From the NCBI GenBank assembly GCA_036278755.1, contig DASUKL010000043.1, positions 1-64,000 of the forward strand: DNA of 64,000 nucleotides, given 5' to 3'. This stretch comes from DASUKL01 sp036278755 (GTDB lineage Bacteria > Chloroflexota > Limnocylindria > Limnocylindrales > CSP1-4). The notes below the pieces were generated by a model, which saw only the letters and a list, made by a program, of their open reading frames with translations, was not told the origin of the DNA and made no database searches. Positions 1-7,040 of this stretch are shown one piece after another. A program made the position numbers and the translations under genes. How positions within the stretch are numbered: position 1 is the first letter of the stretch; each line of letters starts with the position of its first letter.

Positions 1-2
1 CC

Positions 3-116
3 GACGATGCGGCCGCGGTCTACGCTGCGGCCATGGCCCTCGACCGGGGGGCCCGGGCCACTGCCGCCGCGACGGCCATCAGCGACCCCGGGGAGCTCGA
101 CGTCCCGGAGGGCTGA
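3..116 (+). CDS. C-terminal end of a truncated protein
   Basis: An open frame enters from the left edge and stops at TGA 114-116. Its 37 codons have G or C in nearly every third position, as in the real genes of this window, and encode an Ala-rich stretch ending in ISDPGELDVPEG. Too little is present to name a family. The opposite strand is also open here but has poorer codon bias, so the + frame is preferred. Confidence 0.5.
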   Translation, partial: DDAAAVYAAAMALDRGARATAAATAISDPGELDVPEG

Positions 117-715
117 CCGCACGCCTCGTCGCGGGTGTGGCTCCAGGCCGTTCGAGCTGCCGCGTTTGGGGATCGGAGCACGCAGGCGATCGATCCCGGA
201 CGCAACGGTCACCCGCGGGGCCCGACCGAAGGGAGGGTGCGATGCACCCCCGCGCTCGGGGGTCCTCCGTCCGCTGCCACTGGCGGTGGGCCTGTGTGTC
301 CTCCTCTCCGGGGTCGTCGACGCCAGGGCCCAGGTCAAGCCGGTGGTGACTTCGTTTGGGTCAAGTGAACATTCAGAATCGTCTTTCGAGCAGCGGCTTC
401 CCATCCTCACTGAAGCAGCAACTGCGCAGATCCCTAGACACCGTGCTGCTTCGGAACGCCTATGGCCCGATGATTACACCGATCCAGACCACCCTTGCAC
501 GATTCTCCACGTGCACATCACGGACGAATCGTGCACCTCCCGACGAAGGTGGGCCTGGCACGCATGGGGGAGGATGGGAATGCACCTCGGGATTTCCTAA
601 GCCACCCTTTCGGTGACCCGATCCATCTCTTTATGATGACTGCAGGTCCTTGCATCTGGCTTTCTGGTCTTGGGGCTGCTTGGTACGGCCTCCTCGACCC
701 CCGATCGTTGTACCC
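117..715. other. 600-bp gap with reduced GC and no convincing gene
   Basis: No frame shows the strong third-position GC bias of the neighbouring genes. From about 350 to 700 the base composition is visibly more AT-rich than anywhere else nearby. One + frame (about 262-600) begins with a signal-peptide-like stretch (PLAVGLCVLLSGVVDARAQ) and then runs into low-bias sequence to a TAA at 598-600. No start codon with a ribosome-binding site can be assigned, so it is treated as a possible gene remnant. Confidence 0.4.
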
Positions 716-1732
716 CTAGACAACATGGGGCCCTGAGGCAGCCAGGTCCTCGAGGGTCGGGAGGTGCTCCGTCGCGCCGTCGGGAGCGAGGGGGATCACG
801 GCGACGTGGTCGGCTCCCGCGGCGTGAAGGGCGGCGATGCGGGCGCGCAAGGCCTGGGGCGGGCCGATGGCGACCATGGCTTCGACCAGGCGGTCGGAGC
901 CCGGCTTGGCCCAGTCGGCTTCGTCGAAGCCCTGCAGCGCCCAGCTGGCCTGATAGTTGATGGGTCGAAGGTAGGGCGCCAGATAGGCTCGGGCAGCCTC
1001 GCGCGCCGCACCATCGGCGGGATCGGGGGCGAGGACGACGGGCAGGGTGACGGCCAGGACGGGCCGATCGCCCGCCGGATCGCGCGGCGAATCTTCCGGC
1101 GGATCACCCGGCCCATGGCCAGCCGGATGACCGGGTCCAGCCCCATCGAGGCGGGCGCGCATCGAGGCTACGCGCTCGGGCGTGACGAGGTAGGGGAAGG
1201 CGCCGCTGGCCTCGGTCGCAGCAAGGTCCAGCATCCGCTCCCGCAACGCGGCCAGGAGCACCGGCGGCTCTCTCAGCCCCGCGTCGCCGGGTCCTGCGGG
1301 GCCCTTCCAGACCGCGGCCCGATAGGTGGCCAGGTACTCCCGCATCCTTGTCAGGGGCTTCTCGTAGTGGTGACCGCGGAGGCGCTCGGCGAGATGCGGA
1401 TGGGAGACGCCGAGGCCCAGGACGAACCGGCCGCCGCTGGCCTCCTGGATCGTCAGGGCGGCCATCCGGGCCGTCTGGGCGTCGCGAGCCCAGATGCTGG
1501 CGATGCTCGTCCCGAGCGTCAGCCGCTCGGTCGCCCCGGCTAGGACGGCGAGCAGGGCGAACGGCTCGCGCCCCACGGTCTCGGGCACCCACAGGGCGCC
1601 GTAGCCGAGCTGATCGGCCCGGGCCGCATACGCACGGGCCGTCGGGGCGTCGAACGAATCGAGGTGGCCCCACACCCCCACCCGGCCGATGCGCTCCCGG
1701 AGATCGGCGGCCCCTGTCTCGAGCTCGCTCAT
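716..1732 (-). CDS. LLM-class (F420-type) oxidoreductase
   Basis: This 338-aa protein matches the luciferase-like monooxygenase/F420-dependent oxidoreductase class, in which a TIM barrel binds FMN or F420 and moves hydride to or from an unknown substrate. Visible landmarks are the N-terminal DQLGYGALWVPE strand (residues 40-51), the LTLGTSI strand (71-77) and GGRFVLGLGVSHP (100-112), all typical of the fold. Residues 196-224 are an odd Gly/Asp/Pro-rich insertion (repeated GDP-type units) in a surface loop, encoded by short in-frame repeats. The ATG at 1732 sits 6 nt after a TACCAT box, consistent with a leaderless message. Family assignment is firm, but substrate and cofactor (F420 or FMN) are inferred. 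Confidence 0.85.
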   Translation of the reverse strand: MSELETGAADLRERIGRVGVWGHLDSFDAPTARAYAARADQLGYGALWVPETVGREPFALLAVLAGATERLTLGTSIASIWARDAQTARMAALTIQEASGGRFVLGLGVSHPHLAERLRGHHYEKPLTRMREYLATYRAAVWKGPAGPGDAGLREPPVLLAALRERMLDLAATEASGAFPYLVTPERVASMRARLDGAGPGHPAGHGPGDPPEDSPRDPAGDRPVLAVTLPVVLAPDPADGAAREAARAYLAPYLRPINYQASWALQGFDEADWAKPGSDRLVEAMVAIGPPQALRARIAALHAAGADHVAVIPLAPDGATEHLPTLEDLAASGPHVV

Positions 1733-1738
1733 CGCTGG

Positions 1739-1744
1739 ATGGTA
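1739..1744 (-). promoter_or_regulatory. -10-like TACCAT, leaderless start of the LLM gene
   Basis: On the minus strand TACCAT is followed by exactly 6 nt and the ATG at 1732, with no room for a Shine-Dalgarno site. The same box and gap recur before several first genes here. Confidence 0.45.
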
Positions 1745-1953
1745 GATCGGGTGCCTGCGTCGATACCGAGTCTCCGCGCTTCCCCCGGTCGGACGGCTGG
1801 GTCATGGGCGGTGGCTGGTCGTCGCATCGGGCGTCGCGGTTTGCCCCCAGCGAATGCCGGAGGCCGCGTGGTCTTGGGTCGGTCCGGCGCGGCTTGCCGG
1901 GACGCATCGGCGTTTGCTGGCAGCACATCCGATCGACCTTGGTGGGCCTGGGC

Positions 1954-1967
1954 GCCTGCGCGCAGGC
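1954..1967. repeat. 14-bp perfect palindrome
   Basis: GCCTGCG is followed directly by its reverse complement CGCAGGC. It is the first of three inverted repeats within 125 bp. Confidence 0.6.
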
Positions 1968-1980
1968 CTTCGACGGCGGT

Positions 1981-2001
1981 TCATTCGCTGGCCGCGAATG
2001 A
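1981..2001. repeat. Hairpin, 8-bp stem and 5-nt loop
   Basis: TCATTCGC (1981-1988) pairs perfectly with GCGAATGA (1994-2001) around the loop TGGCC. No T-run follows on either strand, so it is not a standard intrinsic terminator. Confidence 0.6.
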
Positions 2002-2050
2002 CGCGACGGTTGGGATCATCGAACGGTCGCTGTCCCGCGCGATCGACGCG

Positions 2051-2075
2051 TTCCATTTGCCCTCAGCAAATGGAA
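2051..2075. repeat. Hairpin, 10-bp stem and 5-nt loop
   Basis: TTCCATTTGC (2051-2060) pairs perfectly with GCAAATGGAA (2066-2075) around CCTCA. The AT-rich stem stands out from the GC-rich surroundings. No T-run follows, so a protein-binding site or REP-like element is as likely as a terminator. Confidence 0.6.
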
Positions 2076-2089
2076 GGCCCGGACGAGGT

Positions 2090-2187
2090 GGACGGCTCAG
2101 AGGGCGCCCCTGGAGAGCGCCACCCGGGCGGCTCAGAGGGCGCCACCTGGAGAGCGCCACCCGGGCGGCTCAGAGGGCGCCACCTGG
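2090..2187. repeat. 36/37-bp tandem repeat, about 2.7 copies
   Basis: Copies lie at 2090-2125 (one base shorter), 2126-2162 and 2163-2187 (partial). The core reads GGCTCAGAGGGCGCCACCTGG followed by AGAGCGCCACCC, without an open-frame bias of its own. The unit is not a multiple of 3, fitting non-coding DNA. Confidence 0.75.
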
Positions 2188-2262
2188 ACCGAGCCGCGTG
2201 GACGGCACCACCTGGTTGGCGCCAGGTCGGTGCCTGACGCGGGCCTGAGCGAGGTGCGGGCC

Positions 2263-4014
2263 CTAGCCGCGGAGGCGGAGGGGGCGCGGCTGGAGGCGGG
2301 GCAGGAGGTCGAGCAGGTCCTGCTCGTCGGCGATCGGTCGGGCGCCGGCCTCGGCCAAGGCGGCCTCCACCGCCTCGCGGTCCTCGTGGCACATGAGGGC
2401 GATGACGGCCGGGCCCGGACCCCCGGCCAGGGCGGCGCGAAGGGCGGCCGGCTCGGACTCGAAGACCGGGGCATCCGCGGTCGCGCCACCCTCCCGGAGG
2501 CCGGCCTGCAGCTCCCCGATGTACGAGGCCCGGGTCCGGCCGCGGAGGTAGTGGAGCGTCTCCTTGATGACGACGCGGTCGGCGAGCTGGGCGGCGATGC
2601 GGCCGATCCCGCGCAGCGTGTCGTCGGGCCGGTCACCGGCCGTGCCCACGATGGCCGTCACCGGCCGAGCCCGTCCGGCCGCCCCGCCGGCGATGCCGGC
2701 CGCGACCTCGAGCAGGGCCTCGAGGCCGGCTTCGTTGTGGGCGAAGTCGACGATGACGATCCGCTCGCCCAGGCGGTACAGGTTGAGCCGGCCCGGCGCC
2801 TGCTCGGTCACCGCCCGGAAGTCGCGCAACCCGGCCGCCACCTCCTCGACCGAACAGCCCAGGGCTCGGGCGCCGGCGGCGGCGGCCAGGGCGTTGGCCA
2901 CGTTGTGGCGGGCCAGGCCCAGGAGCGTGGCCGGGACCTCCGCGACGGCCACGATGGGCCGCCGGGCGCTGCCTTCGGCCTCCACGAGCCAGCCGGCCTC
3001 GACCAGGTACGCCCGACCCCTACCCCCGCCTGCCAGGTGGCGCCGCACCGCGGCCGGAGGCCGGCCGGCTACGGTCCACAGGGCGACCCTGGCTCGCACC
3101 TGCCCAGCCACGGCCAGCACCAGCGGGTCGTCGGCCGCGAGGACCACCGTGCCCTGCGGCCGCGTCACGCGGGCCACCACGGCCTTGACCTCGGCCAGCT
3201 CGGGCAGGGTGTGGATGCCCTGGAGGTCGAGGTGATCGGAGCTGATATTCGTCACGATGGCCACGTCGTTCGATTCGTAACCCAGGCCGCGGAGGAGGAT
3301 GCCGCCGCGGGCCGTCTCGAGCACGGCGACCTCGATCTCGCCGCGCTCCAGGACCTGCCGGGCCCCGCCAGGGCCGGTCCAGTCGCCGGGCTCCACCAGC
3401 CGCTCGTCGAGGAGGACGCCGTCGGAGGTCGTGGTGCCCACCCGTCGACCGGCGCCCCGGAGGATGTGGCTCAGCATCCGGGTCGTGGTCGTCTTGCCGT
3501 TCGTGCCGGTGATCGAGGCGATGGGGATGCGGCGCTGGGCGTCGGTCAGCCAGCTGGGTCCGGCGCCGTGGAGGCCGCGCAGGCGGCGGACGGTCCGCCG
3601 CAGGGCCGGGCTGCTGCGCAGCGGGATACTCGGGTCGCGGTCGGCCTCGGCCAGGCGCCAGGCCGTCTCGGCCAGGGCCGCCGCGCGTTCGTGCTCCCGC
3701 CAGGGGAGGGCCACGACCCAGCCGCCCGGCTCCGAGGTCCGGTGGATCGTGACCGGCAGCCGCTCGCCGGGGCCGCGTCCAGCCCGGGTGCCCGTGAGGC
3801 GCAGGAGGCGCCGCGACCAGGCCGCCAGGCCGCGCACCGGCGGTGGGGCATCGGCCGGACGGACGGGAGCCCCGAGCCGGACGACCGCGTGGGCCGCCGG
3901 GTCACGCCGCCCGTACCAGGTCCGGCGCCGTCCCACGGCCACCTCGATCTTGACCGTCGGCTCGAGCCGGTAGAGGTTGGGCCCCTCGAGGAGGCGGATC
4001 TCGATGAGGCGCAC
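2263..4014 (-). CDS. Cyanophycin-synthetase-like Mur ligase without ATP-grasp
   Basis: With the GTG at 4014 the protein has 583 aa. Residues 1-25 (LIEIRLLEGPNLYRLEP) resemble the N-terminus of cyanophycin synthetase. The Mur-ligase core follows directly: P-loop GTNGKTTTT near 170-178, then ETARGGILLRGLGYES, VTNISSDHLDLQGI and the FAHNEAGLEAL motif of the C-terminal domain. Mur ligases form an amide bond via an acyl-phosphate using ATP. Cyanophycin synthetase normally carries an ATP-grasp domain between these parts, and here it is absent. The product is unknown: an amino-acid polymer or a small ligation product is possible. The frame stays open to 4197, but the GTG lies 9 nt after TATACT and begins the conserved part, so it is preferred. 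The gene is divergent from the M20 peptidase. Confidence 0.8.
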   Translation of the reverse strand: MRLIEIRLLEGPNLYRLEPTVKIEVAVGRRRTWYGRRDPAAHAVVRLGAPVRPADAPPPVRGLAAWSRRLLRLTGTRAGRGPGERLPVTIHRTSEPGGWVVALPWREHERAAALAETAWRLAEADRDPSIPLRSSPALRRTVRRLRGLHGAGPSWLTDAQRRIPIASITGTNGKTTTTRMLSHILRGAGRRVGTTTSDGVLLDERLVEPGDWTGPGGARQVLERGEIEVAVLETARGGILLRGLGYESNDVAIVTNISSDHLDLQGIHTLPELAEVKAVVARVTRPQGTVVLAADDPLVLAVAGQVRARVALWTVAGRPPAAVRRHLAGGGRGRAYLVEAGWLVEAEGSARRPIVAVAEVPATLLGLARHNVANALAAAAGARALGCSVEEVAAGLRDFRAVTEQAPGRLNLYRLGERIVIVDFAHNEAGLEALLEVAAGIAGGAAGRARPVTAIVGTAGDRPDDTLRGIGRIAAQLADRVVIKETLHYLRGRTRASYIGELQAGLREGGATADAPVFESEPAALRAALAGGPGPAVIALMCHEDREAVEAALAEAGARPIADEQDLLDLLPRLQPRPLRLRG

Positions 4015-4023
4015 GGCCGGCCG

Positions 4024-4029
4024 AGTATA
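4024..4029 (-). promoter_or_regulatory. -10-like TATACT before the Mur ligase
   Basis: TATACT on the minus strand ends 9 nt before the GTG at 4014, leaving no Shine-Dalgarno site. Confidence 0.5.
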
Positions 4030-4074
4030 GGGCGCAGGCTGCGCCCGGAGGCACGGGCCGGTCGACCGCAGAAA

Positions 4075-4119
4075 CGACCGCTGACGTGGACCGATGGAGC
4101 GACCGCTGACGTGGACCGA
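4075..4119. repeat. 20-bp direct repeat in a divergent promoter
   Basis: CGACCGCTGACGTGGACCGA occurs at 4075-4094 and again at 4100-4119, 25 bp apart, between the divergent starts at 4014 and 4145. It lies just upstream of the TAGACT box at 4132 and is well placed as a pair of regulator sites. Confidence 0.55.
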
Positions 4120-4131
4120 CGGGGCGGCCGA

Positions 4132-4137
4132 TAGACT
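4132..4137 (+). promoter_or_regulatory. -10-like TAGACT before the M20 peptidase
   Basis: TAGACT ends 7 nt before the ATG at 4145. No Shine-Dalgarno site is present. Confidence 0.5.
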
Positions 4138-4144
4138 TGCGGCG

Positions 4145-5449
4145 ATGCCCACCGACCAGGCCAGCGAGCCGCTTCCCGGACCCCGACCGGACTCCACCCC
4201 GCCCGCCGCGGCTGGCGGTCAGCCCGCCCCGGCGCCCGAGCTCGTCAGCCAGGAGGAGCTCGAGGCCCTCCGCCGAGCCGTCGCGGCCGACCTGCCGCGC
4301 TTCCTGAGCGACCTGGAGCGGCTGGTGAACGTCGACTGCGGCAGCTACACGAAGGCTGGCGTCGACGAGGTCGGGGCCTGGACGGCGGAGGCCATGCGGG
4401 AGCTCGGGGCGAGCGTCGCGTCGCACCCCGACGACCGCCTGGGCGAGACGATCGTGGGCACCCTGGCCGGGGCTCCGGCCGGGCCGCGGGCGCTGCTCAT
4501 CGGCCACCTGGACACGGTCTTCGAGCCGGGCACCGCCTCCGCGCGGCCGTACCGCGTGGAGGATGGCCGGATCACCGGCCCCGGGGTCAGCGACATGAAG
4601 GCCGGACTCCTGGCCGGCCTCCACGCCCTGCGGGCCCTCGATCGGGTCTTGCCCGGCGGGCTGGCCGCGGGGCTGCCCTTCGCCCGCCTGATGTTCGTGG
4701 CCAACCCCGACGAGGAGATCGGCTCGCCGGCCAGCAGCCCCATCATCCGCGACCTGGCGGCCGCGACCGACGTCTGCTTCGTCCTCGAGTGCGCCCGGGC
4801 CAACGGCGACATCGTCAGCGCCCGGAAGGGCATCGTCGACCTCCGCATCCGCGTCCGGGGCCGGGCGGCCCACGCCGGGGTCGAGCCGGAGAAGGGCCGC
4901 AGCGCGGTCCTCGAGGCGGCCCATCTGACCGTCGCGCTCCACGCCCTCAACGGGCGCTGGCCGGGGGTGACGGTGAACGTCGGCGTGGCCCGCGGCGGAA
5001 GCCGGCCCAACGTCGTGGCCGAGGAGGCCGAGCTGCAGGTCGACCTGCGGGCCGCCGCTCGGGCCGAGCTGGAGGCGGCCGAGGCCGAGATCCGGGCCCG
5101 CTGCACCCGGCCCACCGTGCCCGACGTGGAGGTCGAGGTGATCGAGCTCGCCCGCCACTGGCCGATGGAGCGTTCGAGCGGCGCGGCCCTGCTCGCCGAG
5201 CGGGCCGTGAGCCTGGCCGGCCGCTTGGGCTTCGCCTTGCGCGACACGGCCACCGGCGGGGCCTCCGACGCCAACACGACGGCCGGCCTGGGCGTGCCCT
5301 CGCTCGACGGCCTGGGGCCCATCGGTGGCCTGGATCACTCCCCCGGGGAGTACCTCGAGCTGGACTCGATCGTGCCCCGCACGACGCTCCTGGCGGCCCT
5401 CCTCCTGGCCGTGGCCCGCGATGAGGCGTTGCCGCGGCGTTCGGGGTAA
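4145..5449 (+). CDS. M20 metallopeptidase (carboxypeptidase G2-like)
   Basis: This 434-aa protein is a two-zinc M20 hydrolase that removes C-terminal or N-acyl amino acids. Metal-site motifs are in order: LLIGHLDTVFEPG (His and the catalytic Asp), GPGVSDMKAG (bridging Asp), ANPDEEIGSP (catalytic Glu and ligand) and, near the C-terminus, the GLDHSPGEYLELDS His. The middle third is the lid/dimerisation domain (AHAGVEPEKGRS). The first 30 residues are Pro/Ala-rich and probably disordered. No signal peptide is seen, so a cytoplasmic enzyme is likely. The ATG at 4145 follows the TAGACT box by 7 nt. It is divergent from the Mur ligase, which hints that one gene may degrade what the other ligates. 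That link is inference. Confidence 0.85.
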   Translation: MPTDQASEPLPGPRPDSTPPAAAGGQPAPAPELVSQEELEALRRAVAADLPRFLSDLERLVNVDCGSYTKAGVDEVGAWTAEAMRELGASVASHPDDRLGETIVGTLAGAPAGPRALLIGHLDTVFEPGTASARPYRVEDGRITGPGVSDMKAGLLAGLHALRALDRVLPGGLAAGLPFARLMFVANPDEEIGSPASSPIIRDLAAATDVCFVLECARANGDIVSARKGIVDLRIRVRGRAAHAGVEPEKGRSAVLEAAHLTVALHALNGRWPGVTVNVGVARGGSRPNVVAEEAELQVDLRAAARAELEAAEAEIRARCTRPTVPDVEVEVIELARHWPMERSSGAALLAERAVSLAGRLGFALRDTATGGASDANTTAGLGVPSLDGLGPIGGLDHSPGEYLELDSIVPRTTLLAALLLAVARDEALPRRSG

Positions 5450-5489
5450 GAGGAAGCCGGCAAGGCTTGGCGGCTCGACAGCCGGGCGG

Positions 5490-5825
5490 CTAGGCGGCCA
5501 GGCCGGCGGCCCGCAGGAGCGCCGTCACGAGGACCCCGCAGACGAGGCCCAGGAGGAGGTTGCGCCGCCAGGCGACGAGGGCCACGGCCACGACCACGGC
5601 CAGCCAGCCCACGCCGACCTGGAACGTGGGCCGGCCGGCGGCATCGGTCACCACGGCGACATTGACCGCGGCCAGGGCGGCCAGGATGGCGGGGCCCACC
5701 AGCCGCAGGTAGTCACGGCCCCAGCGCGGCAGCCGCTCGAGGCCGGGGGTCAGGAGGGGCACGGCCCGCGAGGGGTAGGTCACGAGCCCCATGAGCACCG
5801 CCAGGCCGACGAGGGTCAGGCTCAT
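5490..5825 (-). CDS. azlD: AzlD-like branched-chain amino acid exporter subunit
   Basis: This 111-aa hydrophobic protein has about four transmembrane segments and the TYPSRAVPLLTPGLERLPRW signature of the AzlD family. AzlD pairs with AzlC to export branched-chain amino acids and analogues. Its ATG overlaps the TGA of azlC (ATGA, 5822-5825), so the two are translationally coupled. It ends convergently with the M20 peptidase, 40 bp away, across a short run of GGCGG repeats. Confidence 0.85.
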   Translation of the reverse strand: MSLTLVGLAVLMGLVTYPSRAVPLLTPGLERLPRWGRDYLRLVGPAILAALAAVNVAVVTDAAGRPTFQVGVGWLAVVVAVALVAWRRNLLLGLVCGVLVTALLRAAGLAA

Positions 5826-6610
5826 GGCAGACCGAGCGCCGGCACCGTCGCGGCTTCGGCCTCCGCGTCACGCTCGCCGCCTCCGTCCGAGGGCCGCCCG
5901 TCGTCGGACGCACCGGGCGCGGCAAGCCCGACCAGCGGGCCACCGAGCCCTCCGGCCACGATGCCCACCGTGGGCCCCAGGACGAGACCGACCCCGATCC
6001 CCAGCAGCACTCCGGCCAGGGCGGCCACGACCTCGCGCCGCCCGGAGATGAGGCCGACCGCCAGGCCGGCCATGGCCGCCGGGAAGACGACGTCGATGCC
6101 CAGTCGGGTGGGGTCGGGGATCAGCTGGCCGGCCGTGAAGCCGACCCCGGTCGAAGCGATCCAAGGGACGACCACGAAGCCGCCGGCCATCCAGTAGCCA
6201 CGGCGATCGAAGCGGCCGAGGCGGCGGAAGTGGGCCAGGCTGAGGGCGAACGTCTCGTCGGCCAGGCAATAGGCGCTGGCCAGTCGCTCCGAGCGCGAGC
6301 GGCCTTGGAACCAGGGCGCCAGGGAAGCCGAATAGAGGATGTGACGGGCGTTGAGGAAGAAGGTCAGGAGGACGATGGCCGGCCACGAGGCGCCGCCGGC
6401 CACGAGGCCCACGGCCGCGAACTGCGAGGCGCCGGCCAGGACGATGACGCTCATGGCCAGGGCCTCGACGGCGGAGAAGCCGGCCTGCCGGGCAGCCAGG
6501 CCGTAGACGATGCCGAAGGCCGCCACGGAGAGCGCGATGCCGGCCCCCTCGAGGACCAGCCGACGGCGTGAGGCCCGCAGGGCCTCGGCCGGCGCGGGAG
6601 CCGGGTTCAG
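5822..6610 (-). CDS. azlC: AzlC-like branched-chain amino acid exporter
   Basis: About 262 aa with the AzlC fold: GLAARQAGFSAVEALAMSVI, AGASQFAAVGL and FFLNARHILYSASLAP are family landmarks, followed by LADETFAL and several further membrane helices. It is the large subunit of the AzlCD exporter. The start is uncertain: no ATG or GTG lies between the stop of the upstream 97-aa protein and the first helix. The CTG at 6608-6610 overlaps that stop as CTGA and is used here. The C-terminal 35 residues are hydrophilic and poorly conserved. The upstream gene, azlC and azlD form one operon. Confidence 0.8.
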   Translation of the reverse strand: MNPAPAPAEALRASRRRLVLEGAGIALSVAAFGIVYGLAARQAGFSAVEALAMSVIVLAGASQFAAVGLVAGGASWPAIVLLTFFLNARHILYSASLAPWFQGRSRSERLASAYCLADETFALSLAHFRRLGRFDRRGYWMAGGFVVVPWIASTGVGFTAGQLIPDPTRLGIDVVFPAAMAGLAVGLISGRREVVAALAGVLLGIGVGLVLGPTVGIVAGGLGGPLVGLAAPGASDDGRPSDGGGERDAEAEAATVPALGLP

Positions 6611-6900
6611 CGGAGGAACGTCGTCCCGCAGGTGTCGCAGACGACGTACACCGCGTGCCGGTCGCGGGCGTAGCCGGCCACGTGGAGGCGGCCCTTGAAG
6701 TCGGGTTCGGCGGTGCAGACCCAGACCCACCAGCGTCCGCTCGCGTCCCACTCCCCGGTGGGCTCGCCGAGCGGTGTGGTCTCGGCCGCGACCTTGTCGC
6801 GGAGCCCGTCGAAGGCCTTCAGGGCCGCTTCGACGTTGGCCGCTCGCTGCGCCTGCGTCTCGCTCCCGGAGGGGTAGTTCTGGCCGACGTTCGAGCTCAC
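6607..6900 (-). CDS. 97-aa protein with C-terminal CxxC
   Basis: Read from the GTG at 6900, which is preceded by a GAGG site 6-9 nt upstream. The protein ends YVVCDTCGTTFLR, a single CxxC that could bind a metal only as part of a dimer or complex. The middle is Trp-rich (GRWWVWVCTAEPDFKGRLHV). I do not recognise a family. It precedes azlCD and its stop overlaps the proposed azlC start, so it may be expressed with the exporter. A TATACT box at 7012-7007 is the likely promoter. Confidence 0.65.
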   Translation of the reverse strand: MSSNVGQNYPSGSETQAQRAANVEAALKAFDGLRDKVAAETTPLGEPTGEWDASGRWWVWVCTAEPDFKGRLHVAGYARDRHAVYVVCDTCGTTFLR

Positions 6901-7006
6901 GGCAACCTCATCAGGCGGGTCCCTGGGCGCGCCCGGCAGGGGCCGGTGATCGGTGGGGGTTGGCCAGCCGCGGAGGTCGTGAGCGCGGCGCGACCGGCCG
7001 CCGGAG

Positions 7007-7012
7007 AGTATA
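7007..7012 (-). promoter_or_regulatory. -10-like TATACT for the azlCD operon
   Basis: The minus-strand TATACT lies about 100 nt upstream of the GTG at 6900. No clear -35 is seen. Confidence 0.4.
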
Positions 7013-7040
7013 GCGCGGCTCGGAGCGCGACTCTGTCGGT

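Larger units (their letters stand above)
1733..2262. other. 530-bp gap holding hairpins and tandem repeats
   Basis: No frame in this gap has the codon bias of the surrounding genes. It contains a 14-bp palindrome, two perfect 5-nt-loop hairpins and a 36/37-bp tandem repeat, listed separately. The gap lies between the start of the LLM gene and the 3' end of the Mur ligase, so one promoter (for the LLM gene) is the only regulatory need that is evident. Confidence 0.6.

Noticed and set aside
2230..4134. 634-aa open frame on the + strand antisense to the Mur ligase
   Set aside because: High GC makes antisense frames open. The minus-strand frame has the conserved Mur motifs and the right codon bias.
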